The translations under genes were made by a program, and so were the position numbers. A DNA stretch of 64,000 nucleotides from Cercis canadensis (lineage: Eukaryota; Streptophyta; Magnoliopsida; Fabales; Fabaceae), in the NCBI GenBank assembly GCA_003255065.1, contig QAOA01006081.1:374201-438200 (forward strand), in the 5' to 3' direction. This document shows positions 62,745 through 64,000 of the stretch, piece by piece. The notes beneath the pieces are model-generated. The model saw only the letters and a list, made by a program, of their open reading frames with translations. It was not told where the DNA came from and searched no databases. Within the stretch, counting starts at the first letter, position 1, and each line of letters opens with the position of its first letter.

Positions 62745-62980
62745 ACAGCCTGGTTGGGGGACTCAGCCGAATCGGGGAACTCAGGCAGGTTGGGAGACTC
62801 AGTCGGGTCGGGGAACTCAAGCAGGTTGGGAGACTCAGTTGGGTCGGGGAACTCAGGCAGGTTGGGAGACTCAGTCGGGTCGGGGTACCCAGGCAGGTTG
62901 GGGGACTCAGTCGGGTCGGGGTACCCAGACAGGTTGGGGGACTCAGCCGGGTTGGGGTACTCAGCCGGGCGGATCTGAGC
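62745..62980 (+). repeat. 36-bp coding minisatellite in PMD exon 5
   Basis: About six imperfect tandem copies of a 36-bp unit built from GGTTGGGAGACTCAG and GGGTCGGGGAACTCAG halves. Each copy encodes 12 residues of the type GWETQSGRGTQA. The period is a multiple of three, so copy number changes keep the frame. The plus strand has many G-triplets with quadruplex potential. Confidence 0.9.
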
Positions 62981-63776
62981 AGGGGGCAACTCAACCTGGG
63001 TGGACTTATCAGCCTGCTGATCTGTCTCCAGATCGCTACCGGGCATTTGTTGCGAGTTTAACTGGAGTCTCTGTACAGTATGGTCAGTTACCACCAGTGA
63101 TACACCCTCAGATGGCTCTTGAGACGACCATGTCATCGGGTAGTGCATATGTGTCATCAGAGTCACGATCGTCGTCCTCACGAGCGTCGTCATCACGACG
63201 GCAATCCACAACACATTCTACTAGGAACCCACATCGTTCTAGCTCGAGAACAGAGAGCTCATCACAGGCTGCACATCGCACCGATATCCATACTCCCTCG
63301 ATCGACGTGCCATACCAGCCTGACCCTGTTCAGTTCACCCAGGACCAGGACTTCTTCGGAACGCCAACATATTCAGATTATGCGGCACTATCTCCTGCAT
63401 ATCACTTATTTGGCGTTGATTCTGTTGTTCCTCCATCAGCGATTGACGCATACGCGGGAACTTCTTCACAAACTCTCTTCCCTGAAGATTGGACGTTGCC
63501 CACCATGACTCCACCGACAGGTCCACCACCCATAGGTCCGACTATGACTGGGACGAGACTGTTTCCCTCTGGGGAGATATATGATGATATGACACCACCA
63601 GGGATACAACCTGCCGAAGAAGTCCTGTCACCACGTGCGAGAAATCCTCCTAGATGTGAAACAGGGAGACATTTGTATCGACATCGCCATTAGCAAGTAA
63701 TTAAAACAGTACATAATATAACAAGTAATTAAAACAATACATGACAAGTAATTACAATTTGCATAATGGTACTGAG

Positions 63777-64000
63777 TCATGGATCAGGCATTCTTCTAAA
63801 GGGACACTTTCGCTTATTATGACCTTCTTGTCGACAAAGACTACATCGCAATCGTAAATTACTGTTTGAATCTGGCCAATCCATCTCATTCCGTATGCGA
63901 TTCACAACAGGACGACATTTCTTCCTCAGCATTGCAGGGTTGGGACTAACATGTACCCCACTGATCTCAGGCCAATTTTCTTGTCCACCAATAGGCCTAA
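63777..64000 (-). CDS. MULE transposase, C-terminal end (partial)
   Basis: The minus strand encodes the end of a MuDR-type transposase, open from the window edge to TGA at 63777-63779. It contains WPEISGVHVSPN, a basic stretch (LRKKCRPVVNRIRNEMDW) and a CX2CX4HX4C zinc knuckle, CSLCRQEGHNKRKC, then FRRMPDP and the stop. A zinc knuckle near the C-terminus is standard for these enzymes, which move MULEs by a DDE mechanism. The catalytic core lies beyond the window. It converges with the PMD gene, their stops 83 bp apart. Confidence 0.85.
   Translation of the reverse strand, partial: RPIGGQENWPEISGVHVSPNPAMLRKKCRPVVNRIRNEMDWPDSNSNLRLRCSLCRQEGHNKRKCPFRRMPDP

Larger units (their letters stand above)
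59560..63693 (+). pseudogene. Plant mobile domain (MAIN-like) gene, copy 2, with lost start and nonsense mutation
   Basis: Five exons: 59560-59652, 59805-60517, 60726-60816, 60917-61312 and 62707-63693, all with intact GT-AG sites; about 759 codons. The PMD spans exons 1-4 (VERWRPETHTFHMPVGECTI, SWLLRTFDQCPYDATD, RVPLICYHIVEHHNLDRVMR, DPEYMPWYLRMTRRWMSLEN). Exon 5 begins with Gly/Thr/Gln-rich 12-residue repeats, then a Ser-rich tail. Two defects appear against copy 1: the start codon is ATA (59560-59562) with no in-frame ATG upstream, and Trp is TGA at 60345-60347. The remaining frame is open. Intron 4 holds a 1.3-kb hAT insertion. Such genes are often annotated as 'PP7 long form homolog' or MAIN-like. 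Confidence 0.82.
59101..64000. mobile_element. Mutator-like element 2 (MULE with PMD gene), left part
   Basis: The left end GGCGTTTTGACAGAAATATT matches the MULE 1 terminal repeat. Inside lie a complete-length PMD gene on the plus strand (59560-63693) and, convergent, the C-terminus of a transposase on the minus strand (from 63777 off the window). The arrangement mirrors MULE 1. The right end and its target duplication lie outside the window. The base-paired GC-rich stretch at about 59220-59268 is part of the terminal repeat. Confidence 0.8.

Noticed and set aside
62677..63214. Minus-strand and other-frame reading frames over the minisatellite
   Set aside because: Because the 36-bp repeat is a multiple of three, it is open in several frames. 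Only the frame continuous with the PMD exons is supported.

Overview
This is a window of nuclear DNA from a flowering plant. The genes have many introns in AT-rich non-coding sequence, and the families are plant-specific: a group I WRKY factor, a DYW-type PPR protein, a PIN auxin carrier, a clade E-like PP2C, plant PyrR and a plastid/cytosol IPP isomerase. Protein style points to a woody eudicot, possibly Citrus or a relative, but that is an impression. Nine single N characters look like scaffold joins or collapsed homopolymers, and three sit at false-looking duplications.

Layout, left to right: a possible tiny two-exon peptide gene (649-997, +); a PP2C phosphatase (1659-5412, -); an AT-rich stretch with three copies of a 212-215 bp MITE; riboflavin gene PYRR (11272-14965, -); a degraded hAT-like element with another MITE piece inside (15478-16664); a BZW/eIF5-mimic gene (17141-22060, -); a TE-rich gap with a MITE copy and a SINE; a 69-residue membrane-anchored polyQ protein (26069-26385, -); IPP isomerase (29306-32988, +); an RraA-like protein (35931-36431, +); a divergent PIN2-like carrier (38297-40447, +); a DYW-class PPR editing factor (41126-43303, +); a Harbinger-like element; a seipin (47392-49182, +); and a group I WRKY factor (51083-55215, +) with a hAT MITE in intron 2.

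From 55.6 kb to the window end the sequence is transposon. Two related Mutator-like elements (MULEs) lie head to head. Each carries a plant mobile domain (PMD, MAIN-like) gene convergent with a MULE transposase gene. The first (55599-58963) is complete from end to end, with a 9-bp target duplication matching at 8 of 9 bases, but it is an internal-deletion derivative. The second starts near 59101 and runs off the window. Its PMD gene has lost its ATG and gained a stop, and carries a 1.3 kb hAT element with a perfect 8-bp target duplication in an intron. The facing PMD ends form an inverted repeat with arms of about 1.6 kb and a loop of about 137 bp.

The single-copy genes are not an operon or pathway. 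They are ordinary neighbours, with functions in signalling, riboflavin and isoprenoid metabolism, translation control, auxin transport, organelle RNA editing, lipid droplets and transcription. Exon boundaries were worked out by hand from GT/GC-AG sites, reading frame and family conservation. Untranslated ends and transcription starts are mostly unresolved.
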